64,000 bases of DNA from Paucisalibacillus globulus. Lineage in GTDB: Bacteria; Bacillota; Bacilli; Bacillales; Amphibacillaceae. The notes under the pieces are model-generated. The model saw only the letters and a list, made by a program, of their open reading frames with translations. It was not told the DNA's origin and did no database searches. The stretch covers positions 55,736 to 119,735 of the forward strand of contig NZ_LT855390.1 in NCBI RefSeq assembly GCF_900184735.1, given 5' to 3'. Position numbers and translations under genes: made by a program. Of this stretch, positions 17,583 through 25,554 are shown piece by piece (within the stretch, counting starts at the first letter, position 1; the number at the start of each line of letters is the position of its first letter).

Positions 17583-18290
17583 TTATTCAGTATGAAGTAA
17601 CAATTGATCTAAATCCATTATTTTAATTTTCTTTTTCGGTAACTGTTTAATCAATCCAAGTTCTTCTAGAGTAGTAAATTTACGGCTGATTGTTTCTGGT
17701 GTGGTACCAAGATACGAGGCTAAATCCTTTTTGGACATTGGTAAGATAATCGTTGGACTATTGCCACTTCCCTTTTCAACATTCTCAGCTAAAAAGGATA
17801 TAATGCGGGTTTCTACATTTTCAATCGCTACTTGTGTGGTTTGTTTTTCAGAATCCTTCAAACGCATCGTTACTTCTGACAGTATTTTTAATGAGATCTG
17901 CGGATATTCCACCAAATACTCTTGTAAATCCTCTCGTTTAATTAAACAAATGGATGTATTTTGTAGTGCTTCCGCATAGTTCTCATGAATACTTCCAGGT
18001 TGGAAAATGGCGACTTCACCTGTAAAATCACCGGGATTTAAAATGCGAACAAGTTGTTCTTTTCCAGAATCCGATAAGCGGTAAATCCGAGCCTTACCTG
18101 AATTGATAATATATAAGGTATCATCTTTCTCACCTGCACGGAATAACATTTCCCCTTTTTGTAGATGAAGTGTCTTGGCAGATTCCGCAATCAAATCCAT
18201 TTGTGAGTCTTCCAGATGGTTGAAAATGGGAACAATACGAATACATTCTGCATGTCCATGTTGGTGATGACAACATTGGTTTTGTTCCAA
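17583..18290 (-). CDS. FNR-type (Crp/Fnr family) redox-sensing transcription regulator
   Basis: 235 residues: cyclic-nucleotide-binding-like sensor fold (about 20-135), dimer helix, then a C-terminal winged helix. The N-terminus is CCHHQHGHAEC, with Cys at 6, 7 and 16, and there is a further Cys115 in NTSICLIK. That last one lines up with Cys122 of E. coli FNR (TSMVCEIP), so a 4Fe-4S or other metal sensor is likely. The recognition helix has ETISR, the FNR combination that reads TTGAT. Matching boxes stand before the chaperone and ATPase genes nearby. The start is TTG 18290 with AGGAGAGG upstream. It lies just after a terminator and has no promoter of its own that I can see. Confidence 0.88.
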   Translation of the reverse strand: MEQNQCCHHQHGHAECIRIVPIFNHLEDSQMDLIAESAKTLHLQKGEMLFRAGEKDDTLYIINSGKARIYRLSDSGKEQLVRILNPGDFTGEVAIFQPGSIHENYAEALQNTSICLIKREDLQEYLVEYPQISLKILSEVTMRLKDSEKQTTQVAIENVETRIISFLAENVEKGSGNSPTIILPMSKKDLASYLGTTPETISRKFTTLEELGLIKQLPKKKIKIMDLDQLLLHTE

Positions 18291-18306
18291 AATAACCTCT
18301 CCTTTT

Positions 18307-18340
18307 TATAAAAAGCCTAAGAGGGCATCTTAGGCTTCCT
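18307..18340 (-). terminator. terminator between the chaperone operon and the regulator gene
   Basis: On the minus strand AAGCCTAAG pairs with CTTAGGCTT around a 7-nt loop and is followed by TTTATAAAA. The regulator's ribosome binding site begins only a few bases later, so the gene must be read by leakage through this stem or from a promoter inside the chaperone gene. Confidence 0.8.
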
Positions 18341-18354
18341 TTCTATTCACTCGA

Positions 18355-18588
18355 TTAAGCAGGTTTTACCTTTGATTTGACAACAGGATATCCTAAGTCT
18401 TCAATTGCCTCTTCGATATCGTTAATAACGACTGCTTCTGAATCAAAATCTACTTTTACTTTACTAGCATTGAACATTACCTTCAAGCTATCTTGATTCA
18501 CACCGTTTATTCCTTTCACCGCATTTTCAATCTTTTGGAGACAAGATGGGCAAGATAAGGTTTCTAATTGAATCGTTGCTTTTTGCAT
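18355..18588 (-). CDS. heavy-metal-associated (HMA/CopZ-like) metallochaperone 1
   Basis: 77 residues, one ferredoxin-like HMA domain with the metal-binding motif LSCPSCLQ (Cys13 and Cys16 in a CxxC). Its sequence is close to Atx1/CopZ proteins but the motif is CPSC and not the usual copper MxCxxC, so the metal is uncertain. About 86% identical to the second chaperone (19002-19235): a local duplication flanking the small helical protein. Third gene of the operon that starts at 19235. Confidence 0.88.
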   Translation of the reverse strand: MQKATIQLETLSCPSCLQKIENAVKGINGVNQDSLKVMFNASKVKVDFDSEAVVINDIEEAIEDLGYPVVKSKVKPA

Positions 18589-18654
18589 AAATCATTTCTC
18601 CCTTCATTTTTTAACGACCGTAAACCAATTTATTCTTTTGTTTTTGGGTTACTT

Positions 18655-18954
18655 TTAAGCCTGATATGCTTTGTCTACTTCTGATAACATTTCGTAGGTG
18701 CCTGCATATGTTTCACATACATCTCCAGGAATGGCGTAGTTGTCTGTGATTTTTCGTAACTGAGCAAATTCAACATCCAAGTCTGGTTTGTTTGCACCAG
18801 CATCTTTTACCTTTTTACTGAGTTTTTCAAATAGTTCACGTACTTCAAAGGCTTCTGGATGGTTCTTACCATGGGCCCGTGTAATCGCAGTAGTGTATAA
18901 ATCCAGTTTTTCAAAATGGTTTGTTATTACTTCGTTAAATGTTTGTTCAGACAT
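18655..18954 (-). CDS. small helical protein, Ric/ScdA-like (possible di-iron or Fe-S repair protein)
   Basis: 99 residues, almost all helix. The motifs ITRAHGKNHPEAFEVRELF, EFAQLRKITDNYAIPGDVC and YEMLSEVDKAY recall the short form of the Ric/ScdA iron-sulfur cluster repair family. Ric proteins repair Fe-S clusters after nitrosative or oxidative damage. The assignment is from memory of the family pattern. It sits between two nearly identical metallochaperone genes, under an FNR box, which fits a role in metal or redox stress. GAGGG lies upstream of the ATG. Confidence 0.6.
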   Translation of the reverse strand: MSEQTFNEVITNHFEKLDLYTTAITRAHGKNHPEAFEVRELFEKLSKKVKDAGANKPDLDVEFAQLRKITDNYAIPGDVCETYAGTYEMLSEVDKAYQA

Positions 18955-19001
18955 TATTATTTCCCTCTTTCTATATATAATTTTTGTTATGTGTGTTTGT
19001 C

Positions 19002-19235
19002 TTAGGCAGATTTTACTTTTGATTTAACAACGGGATATCCTAAGTCTTCAATTGCCTTTTTGATATCGTTAACGGTGATCGTTTCTGAATCAAAATCTAC
19101 TTTTACTTTACTGGCATTGAATAATACTTTTAAGCTATCTTGATTAACCCCATTTAATCCTTTCACCGCATTTTCAATCTTTTGCATACAAGATGGACAA
19201 GATAATGTTTCTAATTGAATAACTGCTTTTTGCAT
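19002..19235 (-). CDS. heavy-metal-associated (HMA/CopZ-like) metallochaperone 2
   Basis: 77 residues with the same HMA fold and CPSC motif (LSCPSCMQ) as its neighbour. It is the first gene of the operon: the FNR box at 19328-19341 and a TATACT -10 at 19300-19305 lie upstream. The two copies differ at about 11 of 77 positions, mostly in the third beta-strand/helix region (SETITVNDIKK versus SEAVVINDIEE). The motif is intact in both, so both are probably functional metal carriers for the ATPase upstream. Confidence 0.88.
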   Translation of the reverse strand: MQKAVIQLETLSCPSCMQKIENAVKGLNGVNQDSLKVLFNASKVKVDFDSETITVNDIKKAIEDLGYPVVKSKVKSA

Positions 19236-19299
19236 GAATTATTTCTCCTTTCATCTTATCTTTGACTTTTTTGTTTTCCCTCTTCTTCTTTACAATTTA

Positions 19300-19341
19300 A
19301 GTATAGCTGAGGTTCAACGAAATGAAATTGACGCAAATCAA
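19300..19341 (-). promoter_or_regulatory. FNR-activated promoter of the chaperone operon
   Basis: TTGACGCAAATCAA (19328-19341) matches the FNR consensus TTGATnnnnATCAA with one change. TATACT on the minus strand (19305 to 19300) is a good -10. The centre of the box is 34.5 bp from the edge of the -10, which puts it near -41.5, the class II activator position. Confidence 0.7.
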
Positions 19342-19349
19342 GTTTTAAG

Positions 19350-19397
19350 AAAAAAGTAGGGGAGTATTTTGTTCTTCCTACCTGAATACTTCCCCTT
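19350..19397 (-). terminator. terminator of the P-type ATPase gene
   Basis: On the minus strand GGGGAAGTATTC pairs with AATACTCCCC, followed by TACTTTTTTC. It separates the ATPase from the FNR-controlled chaperone operon just downstream. Confidence 0.78.
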
Positions 19398-19428
19398 TAT
19401 CATTCGTCAAGACCGCTTTCTATTAAAT

Positions 19429-21282
19429 TTATCCTCTCAAACGGTATCGAAGCAATCTCATACCATTCAAGATGACTACTAAGATACTTGCTTCGTGAAC
19501 CAACATCCCGATTGACATATTCATCCATTCACTAAATAGTAGGCTAGCAAGTAAGACTAATACCACACCAACTGCTATGGTGATGTTCTGTTTCATGTTT
19601 CTTGAAGTTAATTTTGTTAAGCCTAATGCGTGTGGTAAACGACTAAAGTCAGAATTCATTAAAACGACATCCGATGTTTCAATTGCAACATCTGTTCCAC
19701 TTCCCATTGCGATTCCGATATCTGCTAAGGCTAATGAAGGACTATCATTCACTCCGTCACCGACAAAGGCAATGAGTTGGCCTTTTGCTTGCATTTTTTC
19801 AATATATGCGGATTTTCCTTCTGGAAGCATATGACCGTGTGCTTCTGTTAATCCAAGTTCTCGAGCAACTAAATCTACGGTTCCTTGGTTGTCCCCTGAA
19901 AGAACGACTAGGTTTTTGACTCCAAGTTTTTTTAGGTTTTGAAGATCTTTTTTAACACCTGGACGGATTTGATCCCGAATACCCATCAGAACTTTTAATT
20001 CTCCGTCAACCGCAGTTAACACAAGAGAATTCCCATTTCTCTCAAAGCGTTCGACGTCTTTTTTAGCTTTTTCGCTTAATTTCACATTTTCTTTTTCCAT
20101 TAAAGCTACGTTACCAACGGCTATACGATGAACACCTATTTTTGCTACAATTCCGCCACCTTTAACGACTTCGGTTTCTTCAACAGTATAGAAAGTTGTC
20201 TCGCCAATATCCTGTAAGACAGCTTTTGCTAGTGGGTGGTCCGATTCGCGCTCCACACTTGCTAAGTATCCTAGAATTTCTTCAGTGTTGTTGCCGTAAA
20301 ATTCTTTTTCGGCAACTTCAGGGTTTCCTACTGTCAATGTTCCCGTTTTATCAAAAACGATAGTATCTACTCTGCTAAAGTCATTGATAACTTCACTACC
20401 TTTTAGGAGGACACCATTACGTGCACCGTTTCCGATACCGGCAACGTTGGATACAGGAACCCCGATAACTAATGCACCTGGACATCCTAAAACAAGAATC
20501 GTGATAGCTAGTTCAATATCTTTTGAGAATAGCCAAACAATAAAACCAAGGACTAAAACAGCTGGTGTATAATATTTAGAGAATCGATCAATAAACCGCT
20601 CTGCTTCTGATTTGGAATCCTGTGCTTCTTCCACTAATTCGATAATTCTACCAAATGTTGTATCTTCCCCTACACGGTCAGATCGAATTTGAATCGTTCC
20701 ATTTTCTAAGATTGTTCCCGCAAATACTTCAGAATCGACCCTTTTGCTTACTGGAACAGACTCTCCGGTAATACTTGCTTCATTGATGTGACCTTCACCT
20801 GTTAACACGGTTCCATCTACGGGGACTTTTGCACCCGTTTTGACTAATAAAATGTCACCTTCATCTACATCATCGACATCAACTTCTTCAAATTCTCCAT
20901 TTTCCATTTGCTTTAAAGCACTTTCTGGTGCCAGCTCTGTTAATTCTTTAATGGCAGAACGTGTTTTGTTCAAGGTACGTTGCTCCAAGTAAGAACCAAA
21001 TAAGAATAAGAAAGTAACGATGGCTGATTCCTCATAATTTTGAATCAATACTGCCCCAATTACTGCAATGGTAACTAAAACATCAATACTGACAACTTTT
21101 ACTTTTAATGCCTGAAAGGCTTGAATCGCAATTGGTGCTACACCAAGAATAGATGCAATGATGAGCGACCAATTGAAAATGGCCATGTTGTCTAAGGAAA
21201 ATCGTCCGAAGAATGCAAGTGCAATCAAAATTGCACTGATCAGTGTAATGGAATTCTTTTTACTTAATATATATCTTTGCAT
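19429..21282 (-). CDS. P1B-type heavy-metal-transporting ATPase with a CPG motif
   Basis: 617 residues. Actuator TGES (172-175), membrane metal motif C267-P268-G269 (LGCPGALVIG), phosphorylation DKTGT at D311, SDHPLAKAV and GDGVNDSPSL follow in the normal P-type order. The intramembrane motif is CPG, not the CPC/SPC of typical Cu, Zn or Co pumps, so the ion cannot be assigned. There is no N-terminal HMA domain; the separate CPSC chaperones may supply the ion instead. I chose ATG 21282 because GGAGG lies 8 nt upstream; the in-frame ATG at 21309 lacks a site. An FNR box controls it. Confidence 0.88.
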   Translation of the reverse strand: MQRYILSKKNSITLISAILIALAFFGRFSLDNMAIFNWSLIIASILGVAPIAIQAFQALKVKVVSIDVLVTIAVIGAVLIQNYEESAIVTFLFLFGSYLEQRTLNKTRSAIKELTELAPESALKQMENGEFEEVDVDDVDEGDILLVKTGAKVPVDGTVLTGEGHINEASITGESVPVSKRVDSEVFAGTILENGTIQIRSDRVGEDTTFGRIIELVEEAQDSKSEAERFIDRFSKYYTPAVLVLGFIVWLFSKDIELAITILVLGCPGALVIGVPVSNVAGIGNGARNGVLLKGSEVINDFSRVDTIVFDKTGTLTVGNPEVAEKEFYGNNTEEILGYLASVERESDHPLAKAVLQDIGETTFYTVEETEVVKGGGIVAKIGVHRIAVGNVALMEKENVKLSEKAKKDVERFERNGNSLVLTAVDGELKVLMGIRDQIRPGVKKDLQNLKKLGVKNLVVLSGDNQGTVDLVARELGLTEAHGHMLPEGKSAYIEKMQAKGQLIAFVGDGVNDSPSLALADIGIAMGSGTDVAIETSDVVLMNSDFSRLPHALGLTKLTSRNMKQNITIAVGVVLVLLASLLFSEWMNMSIGMLVHEASILVVILNGMRLLRYRLRG

Positions 21283-21332
21283 GTTGATTCCCTCCAATTT
21301 CATTTTCATTTGTATTCCTTGTTGATGACTCT

Positions 21333-21374
21333 AGTATAGGATGTTTCTATGAAATAAAAATTGATTAGGATCAA
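21333..21374 (-). promoter_or_regulatory. FNR-activated promoter of the metal ATPase gene
   Basis: TTGATTAGGATCAA (21361-21374) is a perfect FNR palindrome. TATACT on the minus strand (21338 to 21333) is the -10. The centre-to--10 distance is 34.5 bp, identical to the chaperone operon promoter. The predicted class II (-41.5) position supports activation under low oxygen. Confidence 0.8.
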
Positions 21375-21545
21375 GTTCTATTGTAAAAGTGAAAAATTAT
21401 AAAAGAACAGCAACACAAATCCAACTGTTTTACTGAATAACTGAATAACTCTTATATATTTTCGAACATACAATCAAAAAAAATCATTATATTGTACATT
21501 CTTTATTCAGCAGGCTTTAGAAAAGCATTATAAACTGCAAATCGA

Positions 21546-23422
21546 GTAGGAGGGGGTGACTAACCCCCGACCTCTCACACCACCGTACGTACGGTTCCGT
21601 ATACGGCGGTTTCATTTAGGTCCAACGCATGGTCTGATATCGCTTGGATAGACTCTTCAACCCTTGCTCTAACCAATATTGGTTGCCAAGGGCTCTAGAC
21701 AAGATGGGGCTCTTGGCTATACGCCAATATGCCTTCCTTGAATTTGCCCATTCCCACGCTTTTCCTTTCTTAATTCCAAGTTTCATGAGATTCTTGTATT
21801 TTGTTTTGACTTTCTTCCATTCCTTCCAGCGTATCATTCGAAGTCTTCTTCTTATCCAGCCATCTAGAGCTTCAAATATGGTAGGTGTTTCTGCTAGCTG
21901 ATAATAACCAAGCCAGCCTACTAAATATCGATTTAGCTTTTCGATTCTATCCCTCATATTCATAGATCTCTTTCTGGAGGTTAGTTCTCTGACACGGTGT
22001 TTAAACCGTTTGATACTCTCTTTAGAGACCCGAATCTTTGGGTTCACCTTATGGAAAGTGAAAGAAAATCCAAGGAATTTACGTTTCCATGGGCGGTCTA
22101 CTGCACTTTTCTGTTCATTTACTTTTAACTTTAGTTTTCCTTCGATAAATTCAGTAATACTTTTCATCACTCGTAAACCAGCTCTCCTGGAACGGACATA
22201 GATATTACAGTCATCCGCATAACGGACGAAGCGAAGTCCTCTTTTCTCTAATTCCTTGTCTAGTTCATCTAAAACAATATTAGAAAGTAGTGGACTTAAT
22301 GGTCCACCTTGAGGTGCTCCTTCCATGTTCGGCTGTACAATCCCACCGTCCATAATACCAGCTTGGAGATATCTGCGAATCAGTTTAAGCACTCTCGCGT
22401 CTTTGACTCGTTGGCTCAACGTTCGCATTAATCTGTCGTGATGTACTTTATCAAAGAATTTCTCTAAATCCATATCGATAACCCACCGATAGCCATCTTT
22501 GATATAGCTTCTTGCTTCTCTTACTGCGTCGTGGCCTCGTCTATTTGGACGAAAACCATAACTGTGCTCTGAGAAGGTTGGGTCATAAATGGTTGTAAGA
22601 ACCTGTGCGATTGCTTGTTGGATGAATCGGTCTAACACGGTAGGAATTCCTAGCTTCCTCATTCCGCCGTTTGGTTTCGGGATTTCGACACGACGAACGG
22701 GTTGAGGATAGTAGGTACCTTCTTCGAGTTGTCCTCGAATGGAAGTCCAGTGTTCCATGATATGCGCTCGTAGGTTTTGTACAGGCATCTCATCCACACC
22801 ATGACTTCCTTTATTTCGCTCAACACGTTTAAGTGCGAGTATTAGGTTTTCCCGTGATAGAATTCTTTCCAACATGATATCTTACTCCTACGTGAATTGT
22901 TCCTTCTTCTTGTGTGGCAATAACTTTCAGCCCTTCTAATGTCCCCCGCGGGATTCACCGTTTCCTCCACTAGGAAGGTTTACATGTTTCTGCTTCATCA
23001 AGTTTTGCGTACGCAAAGCGACAATTCTTCTTAAATGATTCAGCCCTTCCTAGATATCCTAGAAATATCTAGTACTACGGCTTCGGCTGACTTCTGATAG
23101 TTCAGCGAACACTTACATGTTCGGTTACGGCGTGTGCACCGCATTTCTATCAGACCTCCCAGGGTAAGCACACATTCTTCCTCTCCATGTCCCCACTTCA
23201 TTTACTTTGTATACCCTTTGGCAGTAAGGGTTTTAGTTTGTAATGCAACCTCACCCAAGTATACCTAGCCTGATGAAGTTCGTGTTCCTAAGGGCGGAGA
23301 TTTGCCGCCGACTTCCTTCAGATTCTGGGTCGCCCCAGACACCCTTGTCTTAAGCTAACCACTACTACTGCCTTCGTGGCTCGGGACTTCAACCCTAAAG
23401 AATGTGTGCATGCCTGGCACAC
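21546..23422 (-). mobile_element. group IIC intron, complete
   Basis: The 5' end GTGTGCCAGGC (from 23422) resembles the start of the Oceanobacillus iheyensis group IIC intron. Domain V is visible just before the 3' end as CGCCGTATACGG, GAAC-type loop and CCGTACGTACGGTGG, and domain VI follows (GTCGGGGGTTAGTCACCCCC). The 3' end is near ...CTCCTAC at 21546. The 5' exon is a terminator stem-loop (23427-23456) with a T-run, the usual target site of class C introns. The length is about 1,877 bp and the encoded reverse transcriptase is intact. The exact 3' base is my reading. Confidence 0.8.
21616..22875 (-). CDS. ltrA: group II intron reverse transcriptase/maturase (class C)
   Basis: 419 residues. 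RT motifs are in order: GIPTVLDRFIQQAI, GFRPNRRGHDAV, DMDLEKFFDKV, GAPQGGPLSPLLSN and the YADD active site (RFVRYADDCNIY). A thumb/maturase domain with the GIIM-type LNRYLVGWLGYY follows. There is no HNH endonuclease, as in all class C introns. It promotes splicing and target-primed mobility of the surrounding intron. The length fits the class. Confidence 0.95.
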   Translation of the reverse strand: MLERILSRENLILALKRVERNKGSHGVDEMPVQNLRAHIMEHWTSIRGQLEEGTYYPQPVRRVEIPKPNGGMRKLGIPTVLDRFIQQAIAQVLTTIYDPTFSEHSYGFRPNRRGHDAVREARSYIKDGYRWVIDMDLEKFFDKVHHDRLMRTLSQRVKDARVLKLIRRYLQAGIMDGGIVQPNMEGAPQGGPLSPLLSNIVLDELDKELEKRGLRFVRYADDCNIYVRSRRAGLRVMKSITEFIEGKLKLKVNEQKSAVDRPWKRKFLGFSFTFHKVNPKIRVSKESIKRFKHRVRELTSRKRSMNMRDRIEKLNRYLVGWLGYYQLAETPTIFEALDGWIRRRLRMIRWKEWKKVKTKYKNLMKLGIKKGKAWEWANSRKAYWRIAKSPILSRALGNQYWLEQGLKSLSKRYQTMRWT

Positions 23423-23426
23423 ACTA

Positions 23427-23456
23427 AAACGCTCAGAAAATATTCTGAGCGTTTTT
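23427..23456. terminator. terminator stem-loop used as intron insertion site
   Basis: AAAACGCTCAGAA and TTCTGAGCGTTTT form a 13-bp stem around AATA with T/A tracts on both sides. It lies 5 bp before the 5' end of the intron on the minus strand. No gene now feeds into it from the right, so it is an orphan terminator of a lost or displaced gene. Confidence 0.85.
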
Positions 23457-23489
23457 ATCTTAATATTTAATTTTTCTTCTTCAACTAAA

Positions 23490-23501
23490 CTGCCCCGTTA
23501 G
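23490..23501. repeat. dispersed repeat copy (CCCGTTAG family), copy H
   Basis: CTGCCCCGTTAG, cut off after the core; what follows (TCACTCATGTAGCGC) looks like IS110 sequence. The IS110 element may therefore have inserted in, or next to, this repeat. Confidence 0.5.
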
Positions 23502-23759
23502 TCACTCATGTAGCGCAAGACCAACGCCACACCACAGAGAATGAAAATGTATTTAGTCTGGCTATACTGATTCTACGGCTGGATGAGGAAGGTCGATCAA
23601 CTATGGTGCGTGAGAGCCCATCCGTTAGTCTGACTCCTTCGACCACGGTGCACCACTGACTGTCGCTCCCTTTCGGGAAGCACTCATGGTAGATTAATCC
23701 CTATTCTGGTTGTTGCACCAGCCTCCAATAATATATGCCGTAGAAAGGATGTTTTTTCA
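23502..23759 (+). ncRNA. IS110 leader, candidate bridge RNA
   Basis: A long noncoding leader with several hairpins (for example GCTCCCTTTCGGGAAGC; GGATGAGGAAGGTCGATC) precedes the IS110 recombinase gene. IS110 elements express a structured bridge RNA from such a region to pair donor and target DNA. No expression data are available and the exact ends are unknown. Confidence 0.4.
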
Positions 23760-24983
23760 GTGGATGTAATCATTGAAAGAGCGTGTGGTATGGATGTCCA
23801 TAAAGACAACATTACTGCATGTATCATTACCCCGGAAGGAAAGGAGATCAAAACATTCTCAACCAAAACAATCTACTTAATAGAATTGGTTGACTGGGTT
23901 AAGGAACATAGGTGTACACATGTTGCCATGGAAAGTACAAGTGTTTATTGGAAACCTATTGTCAACATACTTGAGGCAGAAGACATTGAGTTTCTAGTTG
24001 TAAATGCACAACACATCAAGTCTGTTCCCGGAAGAAAGACTGATGTTAAAGATGCAGAATGGATCGCAAAGCTTCTCCGCCATGGATTACTAAATGCAAG
24101 TTACATTCCGGACCGAGAGCAACGTGAGTTGCGTGAACTTGTTCGTTACCGTCGAAGCATAATCGAAGAGCGCGCCAGACAACATAATCGAATTCAGAAA
24201 GTGTTAGAAGGTGCCAACATCAAACTTGGTTCCGTTGTATCAGACATCATGGGTGTTTCAGCTCGGGATATGCTTAACGCTATCGCCAACGGCGAAGAAA
24301 ATCCTGAAATTCTAGCAAACTTCGCTCGACGAACTATGAAAAAGAAAAAAGATGAACTAAAACTAGCGCTAAAAGGATATATCAGTGAACATCAACGACT
24401 TATGTTAAGAACAATCTTAAAGCATATTGATTTCTTAACGGAGCAAGTAGAAATGTTAGATCAAGAAGTAGCTAGTAGAGTAAGTGATTACCAAGATGAT
24501 ATTGATAGATTAGATTCCATTCCAGGTATCGCAACGCGCATGGCTGAACAAATGCTAGCTGAACTTGGAACAGATATTAAGAATCAATTTCCTAGTGCAT
24601 CCCTAATGTGTTCCTGGGCTGGACTGGTTCCTGGAAACAACGAGAGTGCGGGAAAAAGAAAAAAGTCTAAGACTAAAAATGGAAACAAATATCTGAAATC
24701 AGCTTTAATTGAAGCAGCCCATTCAGTAAGAGGATCTAAAAACTATCTTGGTGAACTCTATCGACGAACAGCAGCACGAAAGGGTAAAAAACGTGCTGGC
24801 ATTGTAGTCGCACATTCCATTCTACGTACTGCATATTATCTGTTAACCCGTGAAGAAATGTATGTAGACCTTGGTGTGGATTATTTCGATAAACAGAAAA
24901 AGCAATCCATTCTTCGACACTCTTTACGTAGATTAGAAAGTTTAGGTTATACAGTTACGTTAATTGAACAAGAAGCTTCTTAA
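23760..24983 (+). CDS. IS110-family transposase (DEDD recombinase)
   Basis: 407 residues. The RuvC-like DEDD residues are D12 (GMDVHKD), E58 (VAMESTSVYW), D95 and D98 (KTDVKDAEW). The C-terminal Tnp domain has DSIPGIATRMAEQML and the serine-bearing GLVPGNNESAGKRKK segment. The length is normal and there are no breaks, so the protein may be active. The start is GTG 23760, since the nearby ATG at 23764 is out of frame and followed by TAA; AAAGGA lies about 17 nt upstream, a rather long spacing. Confidence 0.92.
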   Translation: MDVIIERACGMDVHKDNITACIITPEGKEIKTFSTKTIYLIELVDWVKEHRCTHVAMESTSVYWKPIVNILEAEDIEFLVVNAQHIKSVPGRKTDVKDAEWIAKLLRHGLLNASYIPDREQRELRELVRYRRSIIEERARQHNRIQKVLEGANIKLGSVVSDIMGVSARDMLNAIANGEENPEILANFARRTMKKKKDELKLALKGYISEHQRLMLRTILKHIDFLTEQVEMLDQEVASRVSDYQDDIDRLDSIPGIATRMAEQMLAELGTDIKNQFPSASLMCSWAGLVPGNNESAGKRKKSKTKNGNKYLKSALIEAAHSVRGSKNYLGELYRRTAARKGKKRAGIVVAHSILRTAYYLLTREEMYVDLGVDYFDKQKKQSILRHSLRRLESLGYTVTLIEQEAS

Positions 24984-25554
24984 TCCATTCATTTTCCACA
25001 AATGGATCCCTGAATTAAAGCGCACTCCTCTTTTTTTAAAAATGAATGAGCTGCGTCTACTTTAGTATTGCCTTTTTACCGATTCTACAGAAGTTAATTT
25101 TCATGGTAGTTTAAGAACATTTCTTCACAATCTATTTATATCTTAGCATAGGGAGAACTATATTTAGAGTATTTATTTGAAAGTTTAAAACAAATAGTAC
25201 AATAAAAGGTTCCGTCAAATACTATGACGAAACCAATGTTATTAATACGTCTATTTAGCTAAATTTTTACCCTTTAAGATGTGCTTTATTTAAAGTTATA
25301 TTTTCGTTGCTAAATGTGATTTTGTACCTCATAACGGAACCGTTTACTATAAAAAACAGTAAGTTAAATGCGGGAAAATCTTACTGCTCTAACGGGTGCA
25401 ATCCTTTAAGAAGGAGTAGCACCTTTTTTGTCGAATTTATATAAGTGGAATGGATGTTATTTCAGATAAAGATCCTAGAGTTACTGAAAATAGCAGGGGC
25501 TAATTGATGAGCTATGTCTAATTCAACATTTGGAACATGATAGGAGTGAACGAA
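24984..25554. other. intergenic region with repeats, no gene
   Basis: After the IS110 3' end this stretch has no convincing frame. It holds an imperfect hairpin AAGGTTCCGTCA/TGACGAAACC (25208-25238), the inverted copy of the AACGGTTCCGTTATG repeat (25330-25346) and copy I of the CCCGTTAG family (25388-25401). Copy I is followed by a terminator-like GGTGC...GCACCTTTTTT at 25393-25428. Confidence 0.5.
25330..25428. repeat. two repeat families side by side (AACGGTTCCGTTATG copy and copy I)
   Basis: CATAACGGAACCGTTTA (25330-25346) and CTAACGGGTGCAATCC (25388-25403, inverted core) lie 42 bp apart. In copy K (27985-28009) the two elements are fused. Confidence 0.5.

Larger units (their letters stand above)
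23502..24998 (+). mobile_element. IS110-family insertion sequence, apparently intact
   Basis: A 258-bp noncoding leader, one intact DEDD recombinase gene and a short 3' flank. IS110 elements have no terminal inverted repeats, so the borders given are estimates: the left one from the end of repeat core H, the right one a few bases after the stop. Confidence 0.65.
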
